Below are positions 11,701 to 22,700 of a DNA stretch of 64,000 bases, one piece after another. Below the pieces are notes generated by a model, which searched no databases, was not told the DNA's origin, and worked only from the letters and a program-made list of their open reading frames with translations. This DNA comes from Enoplosus armatus (lineage: Eukaryota; Chordata; Actinopteri; Centrarchiformes; Enoplosidae): positions 15,431,891 through 15,495,890 of the forward strand of contig NC_092180.1 of assembly GCF_043641665.1 (NCBI RefSeq), written 5' to 3'. The stretch's first letter is position 1; each line of letters begins with the position of its first letter. Made by a program: the position numbers and the translations under genes.

Positions 11701-13310
11701 ATATGAATCAGCAACTATTTTAATAATTGATGAATCGCTGATGTCATATTTTTCAAGCACAAATGCCAAACATCCCATAGATCAAGCTTAATTGTGAGAA
11801 TGTGCTTTTCTCTGTTTTATGTCACTGTAAACTGAATAAAACAATATAAAAATGTTGCCTTGGGCTTCAGGAAACTGACATTATTCACAGTTTTCTGACA
11901 TTTTAATAAGCAAATGGATAATCTATGAATCAAGAAACGGCTCTGCAGAATAATTGATCATGAAAATAATCATGAGTTGAAAAAGTGGATAATTTACTAT
12001 TGTGATGAATGTAAGCTGTACATGTTTCCATACAAAACGTGGGCTACTTTTACCTGACACCCCCCCTGCCATGTAGACAGCCATCATGACTCCCAGAGTG
12101 AAACCAACGTGGATGGTCAAGGGCTCCCCGAGAGCCCCTTTACTCAGCACCGTCTGGGCCACTGAACCACATCCAAAGAGCTGGGACACAGACAAGAACA
12201 AAAACACAAAGGGTGGAGGTAGAAAGACTCATTGTTTTTAATGATTCCAATTATACCCACCATTAACACTAGCCCTCTTGTCCACCAACAGCCTCCGACT
12301 GCCACGGACAATTTGTCCAACTTGGAGCTCGGAAAAATAATGAATCCCCCACTTATTAGGTAAAAGGCAGAAGTAATTCAGACTAGTGTTGAGAGGAGAG
12401 CTGTCGTCCAAAACATAAAAAGGGGCTTTTAAAAGGAAGCTGCATCTCTCCTCTGATGTGGTATAACAGGCGTTAAAGTGGACTCAGAGGGGTGACAGGT
12501 GGAGGACAGTCCAGACAAGAAACACAGAAAGTGTTAACTGGGAATTAATTTCAACATGGCTTCTGTACCCCTTCATCCTTCCCTAAACATAAACTACAAA
12601 TACATACTTTATACTGTATATACATACATATACAAATACATATACATATATATACACATTTAACACATATCAATCTAATGTTCATATTACTGTTATTGTA
12701 CACAGTCGAAATATTTTGACAAATTGTAGTTTGATGTCCATGTCAATAAAGTCTTTTGAATTGAATTAATAAGAGAAAAGCAGGCAACTCTTCCAAGGAA
12801 ACACAGAAAAACAAGATCACTGTTAACTTCTCTGCACTGCAAAGTGAGCTGATCATTTGCTATAATTAATATAATCCCATGTTTATTTTTTCATAATTCA
12901 GAGACAATGACTTATTATAGTTGTGATGATTCACATTTTGTTTTACATTGCACTTCTGGAGGAGTTGTGAGGAGGAAAAACATCCGACATCAGCCACATC
13001 TTGTTATGATTGTCAGGAGCAAATTACAGCTGAGCACATCAAAAGAGAAAGCCTGTTATTCCCAGAATATACTATCTGTTAATAGAGACATCTGAGAGAC
13101 AGCAGTCAGAGTCCCCGGAGACCCAGTTTGACACCTTATTAACATACTGGTTGAGAGCTTTAAAGCGGCTGTTTAAGCTGGATGACAGGTGCAGAGGGAG
13201 GTACTCACTATCAGGACAAATATCCCCAGAAATTCCGCCAGGAACTCCTTAAAGATGTCCCGCCTCAGGCCAAATCTCTCCTTCATCTTCCTCTTGCTCT
13301 CATTTTCCAT
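2569..13310 (-). CDS. aqp9: Aquaglyceroporin, aquaporin-9 type; complete, six coding exons, 287 aa
   Basis: Plasma-membrane channel for water, glycerol, urea and other small neutral solutes. Coding exons in transcript order are 13310-13209, 12180-12054, 8166-8029, 7720-7602, 6579-6362 and 2728-2569. They total 864 nt, with every junction GT-AG and in phase. The protein has a short charged N-terminus (MENESKRKMKERFG), then six hydrophobic segments and two half-helices. NPA motif 1 is at residues 81-83 (GAHVNPAVS). NPA motif 2 is at 213-215, followed by Arg216-Asp217 (NPARDLGPR); the Asp is the known aquaglyceroporin signature. An N-glycosylation sequon NAT lies at 139-141 in the extracellular loop after helix 3. 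The tail carries WWWIP and IELHHPEP, as I recall from AQP9 rather than AQP3, AQP7 or AQP10. Its divergent neighbour is aldh1a2, as in human. Teleosts can have two aqp9 copies (a and b); the sequence alone does not settle which this is. Start choice: the ATG has A at -3 and G at +4. Confidence 0.92.
2994..3122. repeat. Partial copy of palindromic teleost repeat (family A)
   Basis: Shares CAGTAACTTCCTGGAGTCTC, the GAGCTAAGCTAAGC core and the end CCCAAAATGTCAAACTATCC with the full copy at 10131-10738. Only one arm is present. Confidence 0.75.
4377..4412. repeat. Perfect 13-bp inverted repeat with 10-nt loop
   Basis: CTCTTAATGCATG at 4377-4389 is exactly complementary to CATGCATTAAGAG at 4400-4412. 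Function unknown. Confidence 0.85.
4567..5180 (+). mobile_element. Decayed non-LTR retrotransposon (LINE) reverse-transcriptase fragment
   Basis: Two non-LTR reverse-transcriptase landmarks occur in order and at about the usual distance. LLSGKAPGVNEINS at about 4718-4761 matches the family's GKAPGxDEI block. KVKVRQGCTLSPLLFSTC at 5126-5179 matches the VRQGCxLSPLLF block. They lie in different frames with stops between, so the element is dead. It runs antisense to aqp9 inside intron 5. The catalytic FADD block is not seen. Family assignment within teleost LINEs is not possible by eye. Confidence 0.78.
6362..6579 (-). CDS. aqp9: aqp9 coding exon 5 (second NPA)
   Basis: Encodes V163 to F234 plus two bases. 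It holds helices 4 and 5, the conserved GAPKGMEP loop, and the pore half-helix with NPARDLGPR at 213-221. Acceptor ttttcaag|GTA, donor TTCAG|gtaatt. Confidence 0.94.
6580..7601 (-). other. aqp9: aqp9 intron 4
   Basis: 1.0 kb, AT-rich. I recognise no repeat or RNA gene. The open frames near 7146-7442 are chance frames. Confidence 0.8.
7602..7720 (-). CDS. aqp9: aqp9 coding exon 4 (extracellular loop)
   Basis: Encodes D123 to Q162 (DALMEYTNGEF to LNGFVDQ): the long extracellular loop with glycosylation sequon NAT at 139-141 and the conserved IFASYP segment. Acceptor ttccacag|ATG, donor CAG|gtgggg, ending in phase 0. Confidence 0.92.
7721..8028 (-). other. aqp9: aqp9 intron 3
   Basis: 308 bp GT-AG intron. 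Nothing else is seen in it. Confidence 0.85.
8029..8166 (-). CDS. aqp9: aqp9 coding exon 3 (first NPA)
   Basis: Encodes G77 to Y122 plus one base. It contains NPA motif 1 (AHVNPAVSLAM) and helix 3 (YVVAQFLGAFAGSCAVYGLYY). Acceptor gttccag|GAG, donor TATG|gtgggt, 138 nt. Confidence 0.93.
8465..8930 (+). repeat. Interspersed teleost repeat ending in a LINE/SINE-type tail
   Basis: The stretch has the look of a common fish repeat. It ends in GTAAAGCACTTTGCAACTTT followed by AAAAGTGCTGTATAAATA, which I recall as the 3' tail of teleost L2-type LINEs and derived SINEs. Boundaries are approximate. Confidence 0.6.
10131..10738. repeat. Palindromic MITE-like element, full copy (family A)
   Basis: The left end TTTAAAGGTTTTTGGAATAG is mirrored by the right end CAAACTGTTCCTTTAAG. 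Each arm carries a GCTTAGCTTAGC / GCTAAGCTAAGC core and a matching CTCACTAATTAACATG / AACATGTGACTGAATGAGC zone. The long terminal inverted repeats are the mark of a foldback or MITE element. It encodes no protein. Confidence 0.75.
12054..12180 (-). CDS. aqp9: aqp9 coding exon 2
   Basis: Encodes residues 35-76 plus one base (LFGCGSVAQTVL to MAGGVS): the end of helix 1 and helix 2, before the first NPA loop. Acceptor gtcccag|CTC, donor TCAG|gtaaaa, phase 1. Confidence 0.92.
12181..13208 (-). other. aqp9: aqp9 intron 1
   Basis: 1.0 kb intron carrying a TATACATA-rich stretch and a retroposon-like tail (12598-12775). Nothing else is recognised. Confidence 0.8.
12598..12775 (+). repeat. TATACATA-rich tract with LINE-type 3' tail
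   Basis: An AT/ACAT simple repeat (about 12605-12662) is followed by TGTCAATAAAGTCTTTTGAA and a TTGAATTGAAT run. This resembles the 3' tail of fish non-LTR elements. Family not determined. Confidence 0.5.
13209..13310 (-). CDS. aqp9: aqp9 coding exon 1
   Basis: Encodes residues 1-34, from the initiator Met to FLGIFVLI, the start of the first membrane helix. The donor reads ATA|gtgagt, phase 0. A run of A lies directly before the ATG. Confidence 0.9.
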
Positions 13311-13486
13311 TTTTTTTTATTCCTGCGGCTGCTTGATGTCTTCTCCCGACCAGAACAAACAGCAACAACTACGAGGGAGCCTCTGTGTGATTGTCGGTGC
13401 AGGTTGCCGCCTCCCACTCGGTGCGCTCGGACGGTGCAGCTCTCGCCAGGCCGACAGGCACGTTAAGCTTTCTGCGTCTATTTCCC

Positions 13487-13492
13487 TTTATA
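13487..13492 (-). promoter_or_regulatory. aqp9: Candidate TATA box of aqp9
   Basis: Minus-strand TATAAAGGG lies 177 bp upstream of the aqp9 ATG. It predicts a start near 13455-13460 and a leader of about 150 nt, assuming no upstream non-coding exon. GC-rich sequence lies between it and the ATG. Confidence 0.5.
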
Positions 13493-16400
13493 ACCACAAG
13501 GGGTCTACTTTTTATTACAGATGTGGGCTGCAGATTATTGCACTGACATCCAGACCCAACAGTTGCTGAAAGTATTTGTTTGGATTCATACATTTGAAAG
13601 TTTTTTTGAGACACACAAATAACTAGTAAATTAGGAGAAAAAACATTGGAGAAGGATATTATAAGATTTTAAAAGTCCATTAATGAAAATGAATTAGAAA
13701 AGATTAGACAATAGGCTGCTTTGGCAATAAGACCATGAAAGATAAGAACTTCATCCCAGAGGACATTTTAATAGATCACTAAACTCACTGACACACTGAC
13801 GTCCAATATGAAATGTGAATAAAGTGTTCTCATTATCACCAACAATTATATTATCTTCAAAATTATACACCAACAGTCACCTTTCTAAACACAAAATATG
13901 GTTCATATTGTTTGATTTAAAGATATGTAAGTAGCACATAGATTTATTTAAATTGTCCCTTCAGAGGTTCGACACACAATTTAGGACGATGGATACGTTT
14001 TAAAATACATACCTTGGCTCAGAGCAAATTAAAAAAGGACAAATCAAATGAAATGTTTTTATTTTTAAAACAACTGTCTGTATATTTCAGAACAGAACTT
14101 CATGGATAATATTCAATCCAATAAGTCACAGATCATTGAGCCCCTGTACTGTTTTCAGTGTGCACATATAGGCCTATAATTGTCTCACTTCAGATTATAG
14201 CTTTATTTGTTAGTTTTAGCTGTTAATAAATGTATACATTTTAAATGATGTTTAGCTTTGTCTCATTTTGACATTTAAAACATTTCAAATCAAAAAACAC
14301 TTTTAAAGTTATATTAGCAAATTGGGGAAACTGGTCCACTGGGAGAAAACACTTCATATAGACATTAATAATAATTGGCCTGCATGAGCATGTGCCTGTT
14401 TAAAAGTCACACGTGAATTTTTAAATAATGATGGTAAAATGAATGACTGAATGGCAAAAAAAACCTAATTCGCTATACATAGATTTATATTTTGAAAAGC
14501 AGTTTAATGAGAGCGAGTGTCTGTTATCACACGCTTTGTCTCCCTTTGAGCTTCGTTTTCCTCCCGTATAGGGTCTTATACATAATGGCCTATTATGTGT
14601 TTAGGTTACATCACATAACCAAGTAGCGGATGTGAGAAAATGTGACAAAAATACTGGCTGTTTTTGCTAGATAACGAAAGTACAACTCTCTAAAATCTTC
14701 CACACTCACCTATCCGGTTTATCCTCTTATTCTTTTTCATTATTATTTATTTAAAACTCCCCAGAGCTCCTTGCATTTTTGTCTCTTTTCTCTTTGCCAT
14801 ATCAGAAAGTTTGCAAAGTTTCCTCACTCACCTTTCTTCAATCAGCTTCTGTGGTTCCACTTCTCTCAGTCTTCTTATCAGACATATTTCCAGTTATCTT
14901 GTCTTGTTCCCTCCTTGCTGTCACAATCACCATCCCATTTATCTTATTAACCCGCTCTTTGTGAATACTGTTAAAACCTGAATATGTGAGTGTGACTCTG
15001 GGACGTCCGAGGCCCACTTCCTCCAACAGAGGGAGCTCCATGAATACATTTGAGCTGCCGGCCAAAGTTTGTCACACCATCTCCCCGGTGTGTCTTATCT
15101 TCCGTTCGCTGTGCTCTGTGAAAAGGTGAGGCGACAGGCTGAGGATGGGATGTTTTGAATGCATTAATCAATGTCACCGTTGCGGGCACGTCCTCTTTGA
15201 TGTGAAACAGACACTTTGAGAGTGTCGCCCATGCTGTGAAAAAAGGGGTGATGTGCTGATGGAGAAACAGCATCCTCCGGGGATTTGCAAATTATGGGCC
15301 TACATCTGTCTCCGCGCTCCTTTGTCCTGTCAAGAGGCTCAGATTATGAAATCTAAAATGTAAAGGCCCTTCAGCTGGTTGAGGAGGTATTCTTTGAGGA
15401 TATCAATGAGCCTGAGCTTGAATGAAATGACCACAGACCTACATTTCACTCTGGATTCATGCCTCACTATCTTGAATCCACAGTCTACATCTCAAATAAA
15501 TACTTGTGATTTACCCTTTAACTGTTACCTGAGTGGCCCTCATGCATGTGTGAGGAAATGCAGTTGTTGTGGATGTGTTAATACATGCGTGGATTTGCTT
15601 TAATTCCTTTAGTTTTCGGAGACAGGCTCGCTCACGGCTAATTGGTGGATGTTTATTGGGAGTTTTGAAAGGAGGCGCTGGAAGGAATTATCACCTGCAG
15701 GACAAATCTCTGGCAACAACACCCCAGCAAGTAGCAGCAATCCCTCTAGTCCGCATTTACATAACATCTTAGACCGTGGGGAGGTTGTGTTAGGCAAATA
15801 AAGTCTACGGGGTGATAGTGAGCCGAGGAAAGTAGTTTGACACCTTTATGTCACTTAGGAAATGGTTAATGATGGTGTAAAGAATGCGAGATTATATCTT
15901 CAGTAAAGAGTAAACACGCCTTTGTGTGTGTTTGTGGGGAAGCTGTTTTGTTTCCAATGTCAAGGAGGAATCTCAACTCTTTAGCCAACATGGACGAGAA
16001 GTCCTTAAAATGGAAATATGAACATGTTCAACTGCATGACAACCGAGCAAACTCCATGTGCTGATGAAGGTCGTGTGATATCACTAAAAGTCCAGACCAG
16101 CTACTAAATGGACCTTGTGGTGAGACTGTTATGCCAAAAAAAAAAAAAGTAGGACTTATGTAATTTAAAACGTATATATTATATACATAGGCTATATTAT
16201 TGAGTTCCGATGATACTCTAGCTGTGATTAACATACTGACCAACTCTAACTCTTCAGATAATTCATGGCACCATGTTTTGATAATCTGAGAGTTTTATGT
16301 TTGTGTGTGTAAAACTTATGAATCACTGTAGGAAACCCGTTGTGCTGCTGGTGAGTGAAAGCAGTGGAGACCGGAGTGTACCGGGAGTGTGAGGTGGGTG

Positions 16401-16494
16401 GGGTGGATGTGTTTCTCCTCCTTAACACGCATGGCTGAGGTCGTTTATGTAAATGCGTGAATTTCATTTTCAAAAGGACGGCCCTTTTCTCTGC
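13493..16494. other. Shared upstream interval of divergent aqp9 and aldh1a2
   Basis: About 3 kb with no supportable exon. Being the only DNA between the two start sites, it is the likely home of proximal control elements for both genes. Unique-looking stretches lie near 15000-15780. A run of A sits at 16137-16148. Confidence 0.6.
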
Positions 16495-16499
16495 CCAAT
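16495..16499 (+). promoter_or_regulatory. aldh1a2: CCAAT box, aldh1a2 promoter
   Basis: CCAAT lies 28 bp upstream of the TATA box and about 60 bp upstream of the predicted transcription start. Confidence 0.5.
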
Positions 16500-16526
16500 G
16501 AAAATGAACCGCGGCTGACACCTGGC

Positions 16527-16532
16527 TATAAA
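16527..16532 (+). promoter_or_regulatory. aldh1a2: TATA box, aldh1a2 promoter
   Basis: GGCTATAAACCC predicts a start near 16557 and a leader of about 70 nt to the ATG at 16626. No other ATG occurs between, which supports the start choice. Confidence 0.6.
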
Positions 16533-16625
16533 CCCAGGAAGGAACCCAAAGTCCCAATCAGAAATCTGTTGAAAAAACCCCAGAGAGGCGCAGCAGGCAG
16601 CAGACGAGTGGAGAAGACGGCCGTG

Positions 16626-16742
16626 ATGACTTCCAGTAAGATCGAGATCCCCGGAGAGGTGAAGAGCGACCCCGCTGCTCTCATGGCATCCCTCCAGCTG
16701 ATGCCCTCACCGGTGCCCAACCCGGAGATCAAGTACACCAAG
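16626..16742 (+). CDS. aldh1a2: aldh1a2 coding exon 1
   Basis: Encodes residues 1-39 ([20 protein letters not shown] to PEIKYTK): the variable N-terminal tail. Donor AAG|gtctgt, phase 0. Confidence 0.95.
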
Positions 16743-19700
16743 GTCTGTTCCTCTGCCTCTCTCTCTCTCTGCACACTCTCCGACTGTAACTTTGCGCGTA
16801 ACGACTCCGCTTCTACTCGCAGCTCAGGCGACCGTGTATCTTTAACCAAAACTTTTTTTTTGTACTAAACTTGTTTTGTGCGTCAGCAGCCGAAGCACTC
16901 GGTATCTATCAGACCGTGTAGCTCACTCAGGAGCTGGCAAACTTCTCCGAACAAAAACTTCCAGCAGAGACCCGATGAACTGACGATTGCACGTTTTAAA
17001 ATCCTGATGAGGGTTTTTTTTTCTGCGTCCACGTGCTCAGTGTAGCTCGACATTAAATGACCAATGACCCCTGGACAAGATAATTTAAACTAAAGAGGTA
17101 GATAACGGACATTTTAAAAAAATATGAGTCATGGCGTAAACCTGAGATTAGCCAGATACTTGATTTTGCATATAATCTGGACCAGTTTTAATTGCACATG
17201 CTACAAAATGTATTTTTGTAGGTGGCGCAATAACGTATTAATAAGGGCGGGTCAAGTGTGAATGAACCGAGGAAAGGGTTTTAAAATGAATATAACATTT
17301 AGTCACATGGACAATTATGTACTATTGTTTTGTACTACTATTTTTATATTTGTTCCACATTGCACCTGAAGTGCAGTCTCAGTCAAGACACAGGCCAACA
17401 TCCTCTCAGGTCACTGCAGAGGAAGCCAATTAATAAAATGTATTTTCTTTAATTGAAGTTGCCTAATAAAGGAATATAGCCTAAAGAAAGTAATTAAAGG
17501 GATACTTTATAAAAATTCAATGAACCGTGAAGTTCTTAATTTAATTAATGTTAGATTGCTCACCGTGATTTTAGGAATCAGTGGCAAAGGCTGAGTTTGT
17601 GCTCAAACTAAACAGCCCAGATTCTTTCTGCCTGGTCTTAAAGTCTTTTTCCTTCAGTGACTTCAGTGATCACAGCAGTTTTACTACACACAGATTAAGT
17701 CCAAAGAATTGGCAGTGAGTTAAATCAGGCATTGTTTGATTATTATATGGCAGCAAGTTGGTTTAGTAAATGAATGATTTAGAATTAAAATGCACGTTGT
17801 CAGAGAACAAATGTGTTACCAGAGCAGTCAGCAATCGCCCTACAGTCAGAAGTACGTGGGTGGGAGAAAAGGGATGCAGAAATAGCGGAAGAAAGTATGG
17901 AATATGGACTGTATGTAAGTCCTATATTCTGTAGTGAAGCACATTTTGACAACATTTTGTCACTATAATAAATAAAAAGCAGTTTGTGCACGACAAGTTT
18001 TGAGCCAGTTACACATATGTTGAAAATAGCTCTCATATTAAATGTTTTGTTGCCTGTTTGATGACATCTCTGCAATGTATTGATAGCTTTTTTACATGTG
18101 CACACAGTGGGACCCTTTGAACTAAATTCAAGTCATTAGTTGAAAATCAGGTCCTTCCCTCTGAGAATCTTGTAATGCTTACTGCGATTTTTGAGGTCAC
18201 ATCATCAGTCTTAGCAGCCAGGATGTAGCCCTCTGCAGCATTGTTGCTATTGAACAAAACTGGGTCTTTTAGCTGCAGGACAAGTGTTTTTATGATGGCG
18301 AGATTAAAGGGCAGAGGACAGATTAATCATAGCGTGGTGTAAGTTCAATCAGTGCTATAATCGCTCCATGTTAACACATACCTCAGTGTTTTAAGTGCAA
18401 AGGGCACGCTGCTGCTGCACCGTAAAGAGGACGGTACATGTTGTAAAGGCTCTTGCATGTTGTAAGCTTTCCATTCCCTCACGGTGCAGAGTGTTAGTTA
18501 AAAGCGGGGGAGGGGGGGGGGGGGGGGGGGGGGCACAACGGTGTACAGGAGGAAATTTTAGGGAGCGACTTGGTGAATTAACCCCCAGGAATTTGGATCA
18601 TCCAATCCCTGTTGGTTTGGTGGACATAGGGGGCAGAAGGGCCCTGATTTATGGGGACCCCTGGCGTGGGCTCTCCTCACACCCTGTTCCTGTTCTCCAC
18701 CCCACTGACTGCAAGGGAAACAACCAGCACTGTTCACTGGCCTGCAGGACGTGTGGATGGAGCTGCAAGCTTCCAGACACAGATTTTCCTCAGATATTGT
18801 TACATTAAACTTGTCTATGATATAAAGGCGATATTAAGCCTTTTTCTAACTTCCATAAAAACTTTGACAGATTTCCGTCATTAAGTCACCATGACTATTC
18901 TATGTTTTGCAGTGCAAAGATTACATCTGAGCGACCATGGAAACAGAGATACGGCTGATAAAGTATCATTACTTAACAGGTTTGCTTCTGTAACAGGGAA
19001 GCATGTGATAAAAAAAAGGGTCATTGCAATCAAGGTTTGCCCCTTGTCCTCTTCACCGAGTCATGAACTGCTCACCGTCCAAGACACTTTGATTGTATCA
19101 GTAAAGCTATCTTCATTCTTGCATGCATCCATAAAAGACTGGAACTGTTATTAGTCTATTGGTATCCCCATAAGCAGAATCTGTAGTTTTCACACACCCT
19201 TTTCTCTTGTGGCTAAAAGCATGAGGAGGGAAGCTGTCTCTCGGTTGTCCTATCCCCTGCCCCCACATTTCTATCGCTAGAAGGCTCCAACAGCTGGGTT
19301 ACAAGACAGAAACAGTTTAAAGGTCGATAGCACCACGAAGGAAGCCATAAATAAGAGAGCCACGATAGTTATTTATTGAGATTTTTCACTTGCGGTAGAA
19401 GTGGAGAAGAGACACTCTGTTTCATGAATGATTAAGGCAAAGAGAGAAACTTTTCCTGCTCTTTTTTTTCAGTGGGTGATACTTCTGGCCTTTGTGGTTT
19501 TTTCATACTGTTCGGTGATAATGAGTTGTTAAACCAGACACGTAGTGGGACAAATTTTACAGGAATGGAAATGTTGTGTGTGGTAAAAATGCAAGTGAAA
19601 GGGTAGCACATTGTTTTGCCCTTTATTTTGATATAACAGAAACTCTTCTAAAAGTATGAGAACGTGATCCACAAAAGTTGATTTCAAGCTTTAAGAAGTG

Positions 19701-22700
19701 ATTGCAGTGTAGCAACAATGTGTATGCGAAAAATCAACATTTCTAAAATGTTACTTGTATTTCCAGTGTGGTTTTAGTGTAGCCTAATTATTTAATAGGA
19801 TAATAACATATAAAATAGTGCTAGAAATACAAAGAACTAACAAAGACCAGATTGAGGGATCAAACTCAGTGGCCTTGTTCATTGTCTTACAGTTACAGAT
19901 CTGTTAATCTAATCAACAGTTATACATTTTCTTTGTTGCTTTGCTCCTGGTGGCATTAGTGCACTTTCACCATAGGAACCAGTGCAGAACCTGTCTGCCG
20001 AAGACCTGTGTATTTGTAAAGCAGTCCATGCAGAGACATCCACTCAGTTTGGATGAATAAGAGGCTCCATCAATCTGTCACTGATTGAGATAGCACAGAT
20101 GGAGGCTCGGGGCTCCCTGATGCTAGGTGCTGTCCACCAGGGGTGTAAATTATGACCGTGTCTCACTGTGTGGGTTAGTGGCCCTGCCTCGCCAGAGCCT
20201 GACCTGCAGTTCTGGAGTTTTTCACTTCAAAACCACCATCTTAGTGCGATCAAGATCAAACAGAGCCAAAGTTAGGGGATACTGTGCAACTGAATGATTT
20301 ATCACAACGAGCACAGCGAGAACCCCCCCCCCCCCCCCCCTTCCCAGCCTTTGCTTACACAATCTCCCTGTTCGCACACACATGGCCACATACTCTCTAA
20401 CACACATCTCTTTGATTGTGACAGGGTAAGTGTGCACTGCCATTAATATGTCCATTGGTGTGAAATGCCTACTTGTGCAGCGAGTGTAAATTATCATCTT
20501 AGCAGACACGTCAACATCATGTCCCCTGTCTCTTAATCACTGTTTAAGGAAGAGCAGTGACAGCGAGGTTACCCTGTTAACTTCCCACACCTTCAGTCTG
20601 TGGCCCTCTTGACAAGGAACGTGTAAATCCTTATGGTGTCATTATGAAAAACACTGGGCTTTGTAAATCTGTTGGAACAGGCTCTTTATCTCAGACGAAC
20701 GCGGGACACAGCAGAGACAGAAGTGCTTTTCTAGATGTTTATTTGTCCGTGGAAAAGCGTCACATTTCTTTAAAAATGACTTCCTCTTTGTCCGCTGATC
20801 CCACGAGTAAGGCGGCTGTTCTTTAAACACCGCCTTGACCTGCGATTTAAAGAATGGTTAAGTACACAGGAAACCCATCAAACCTCAGATGTTCAAACAC
20901 CAGTAGTGAGAGGAGAGGTCAGTTTTGTTGTTGATTCATGAAAATCAAACAGCATGCAGCCCATGTCTTTTTGCTCTGTCTCTCAGCAATTCATCAAGAT
21001 TGTTGTTGTTAAGTTCTGATATATTTTGTGTAGTAAGTAATACTTATATTAAGTTGGATGATGATATGTTTTTGTTGAGTGGTAACAAATACGCATTTTG
21101 CTCTACTGAGATATTTGAAAATGGAGGCAAAGTTTTGAGATTCATGGATGCAGATTGGATAAATTACTGACTTAACTAACTGCTTACTGAAAATATGTGT
21201 TTAGTGAGTAAGAATCTGCCCAGAAACTTTGTCAAACAGCTGTATTCAGCTGCAATAAGCAAAAACTAATGTCTCTTTTGGGAGTTTAAGAAAGGTATTA
21301 AGAAATTAGCATCATATAATCTAAACTATCTGGTGCTCCAGTGACGTGTACAGTCTGCTGTGGTTTCTGACTACTCGAAGACGCTAAATGAGTGAATCAA
21401 CTGAAAAAGTGAATAAGAACTTGTTTGTGATTACAGCCTTATGTCAAATTACCGTTTCTCACATGTGCCAGAGCGCACAACTTGAACCACTTGCCCACAC
21501 ACCGACGAGACAAAGACGTTTGCCAGTGACAGCGAGGGCGCCCTCGCCAAACCCAGGAGCGCAGGGTGGCATTGTCTGTGGGTGTGTGAATGAAAAACAT
21601 GAAGGCTCTGTGGTGTCAGACATGTGGAGAGGAGTGGGAGAAAAAACACCAGCTGGTCTCCACTTTCACATGCTCTCCGCTCACTTGTAACGGTAGTAAT
21701 TATAAGACTTTTGAAACCCATCCAGAACCAGAGAGGAAATAGAGGTCCTGTGATAGGGGAGGATATGAAACTTCCTGTGCAGACGAGTGTTGCAGGTGCC
21801 CGGTTAGGATTCGTCTGGCTGTGGAATCTTGGAGTGTTGTGTATAAACACACACATATATATAAACCCTCACACCCCCCCTCCCTCTAAAATCCCCCCTC
21901 ACACCAACCCACCCCACCTCTCGTCCTCCCCCTCCCCCTCCCCTTTATCCCCCCTCTTAAAAAAAAGACTGAGTAGCAGTACATGTTCCTTCAGCCGTTA
22001 GCATCTGATCTGTGAGAAGAAGCAAAGAGCCAAACAGATGTTTTGTTGGCTGCAGAAAGTATTTTGGCTTTTCTTACTTCCCATTACAGTTCACTCCTAA
22101 AAAATGAATTATAACAAAAAATCACGCAAAGTTTTGTGAGCATGAAAACATGACGGACATTAACATCCTCAAATTTTACTATTTGCAAGGTGAACAAATG
22201 TTGATTTTTACTCAGAGTGTATAAAACATTTTGTAATGGGTGAAGATGACTATGACACCTGTACCAAATGTTACACCAGAATGACCAAATCAGCAAAACA
22301 GGCACCAATTTGTTGCTGATTTGAAACATGAACAAAAACACTTTTAAACGTGTTTGTGTACATCATGTCTCATCTTGTCATTATCCTTATGGCCAGGCTC
22401 TCTCTCTTTCTGTGGATGATGTGATTGACAGCTTTTGCAGAAAAGCATGAGAGTTGCTAAATGTTTGCAGCTGCCCTGTGGCCCATGCAGAAAGTCTTGG
22501 CCTATATGCTCACTGCTTAGCTCTAATCCACATCAGGCATCCTCATTATGTGTCAGGCATCACGTATCACAGCTTTTTGTCAGTTTTAATGCTTTTCTTA
22601 ATCAGTGCAGAAGTACAAAGTGTTCAAAAGTTGATCATTTAAGAGAAAGCTACTATAAACGGCCTCATTGCAAGAGCAGAAAATTGTTTATTTTGAAAAA

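Larger units (their letters stand above)
8167..12053 (-). other. aqp9: aqp9 intron 2
   Basis: 3.9 kb. It contains an interspersed repeat with a LINE-like tail (8465-8930) and a complete palindromic repeat (10131-10738). A non-repetitive stretch at about 9560-9830 and 10840-11530 could hold conserved non-coding sequence, but this is only an impression. Confidence 0.75.

Noticed and set aside
2569..13310. Identification of the channel as AQP3, AQP7 or AQP10
   Set aside because: The IELHHPEP tail, WWWIP segment and linkage to aldh1a2 favour AQP9.
13182..13569. Plus-strand frames over aqp9 exon 1
   Set aside because: Shadows of the true minus-strand exon and its GC-rich leader.
16569..16625. 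In-frame extension upstream of the aldh1a2 ATG
   Set aside because: It begins at TTG, not ATG, and lies in the predicted leader. The ATG at 16626 gives the exact family N-terminus.
18395..18808. 137-codon frame in aldh1a2 intron 1
   Set aside because: It runs through a 22-G tract that gives a poly-glycine stretch; no similarity and no Kozak or promoter context.
21449..21856. 135-codon minus-strand frame in aldh1a2 intron 1
   Set aside because: Overlaps plus-strand frames of similar length in the same GC-rich stretch, a sign of base composition rather than coding.
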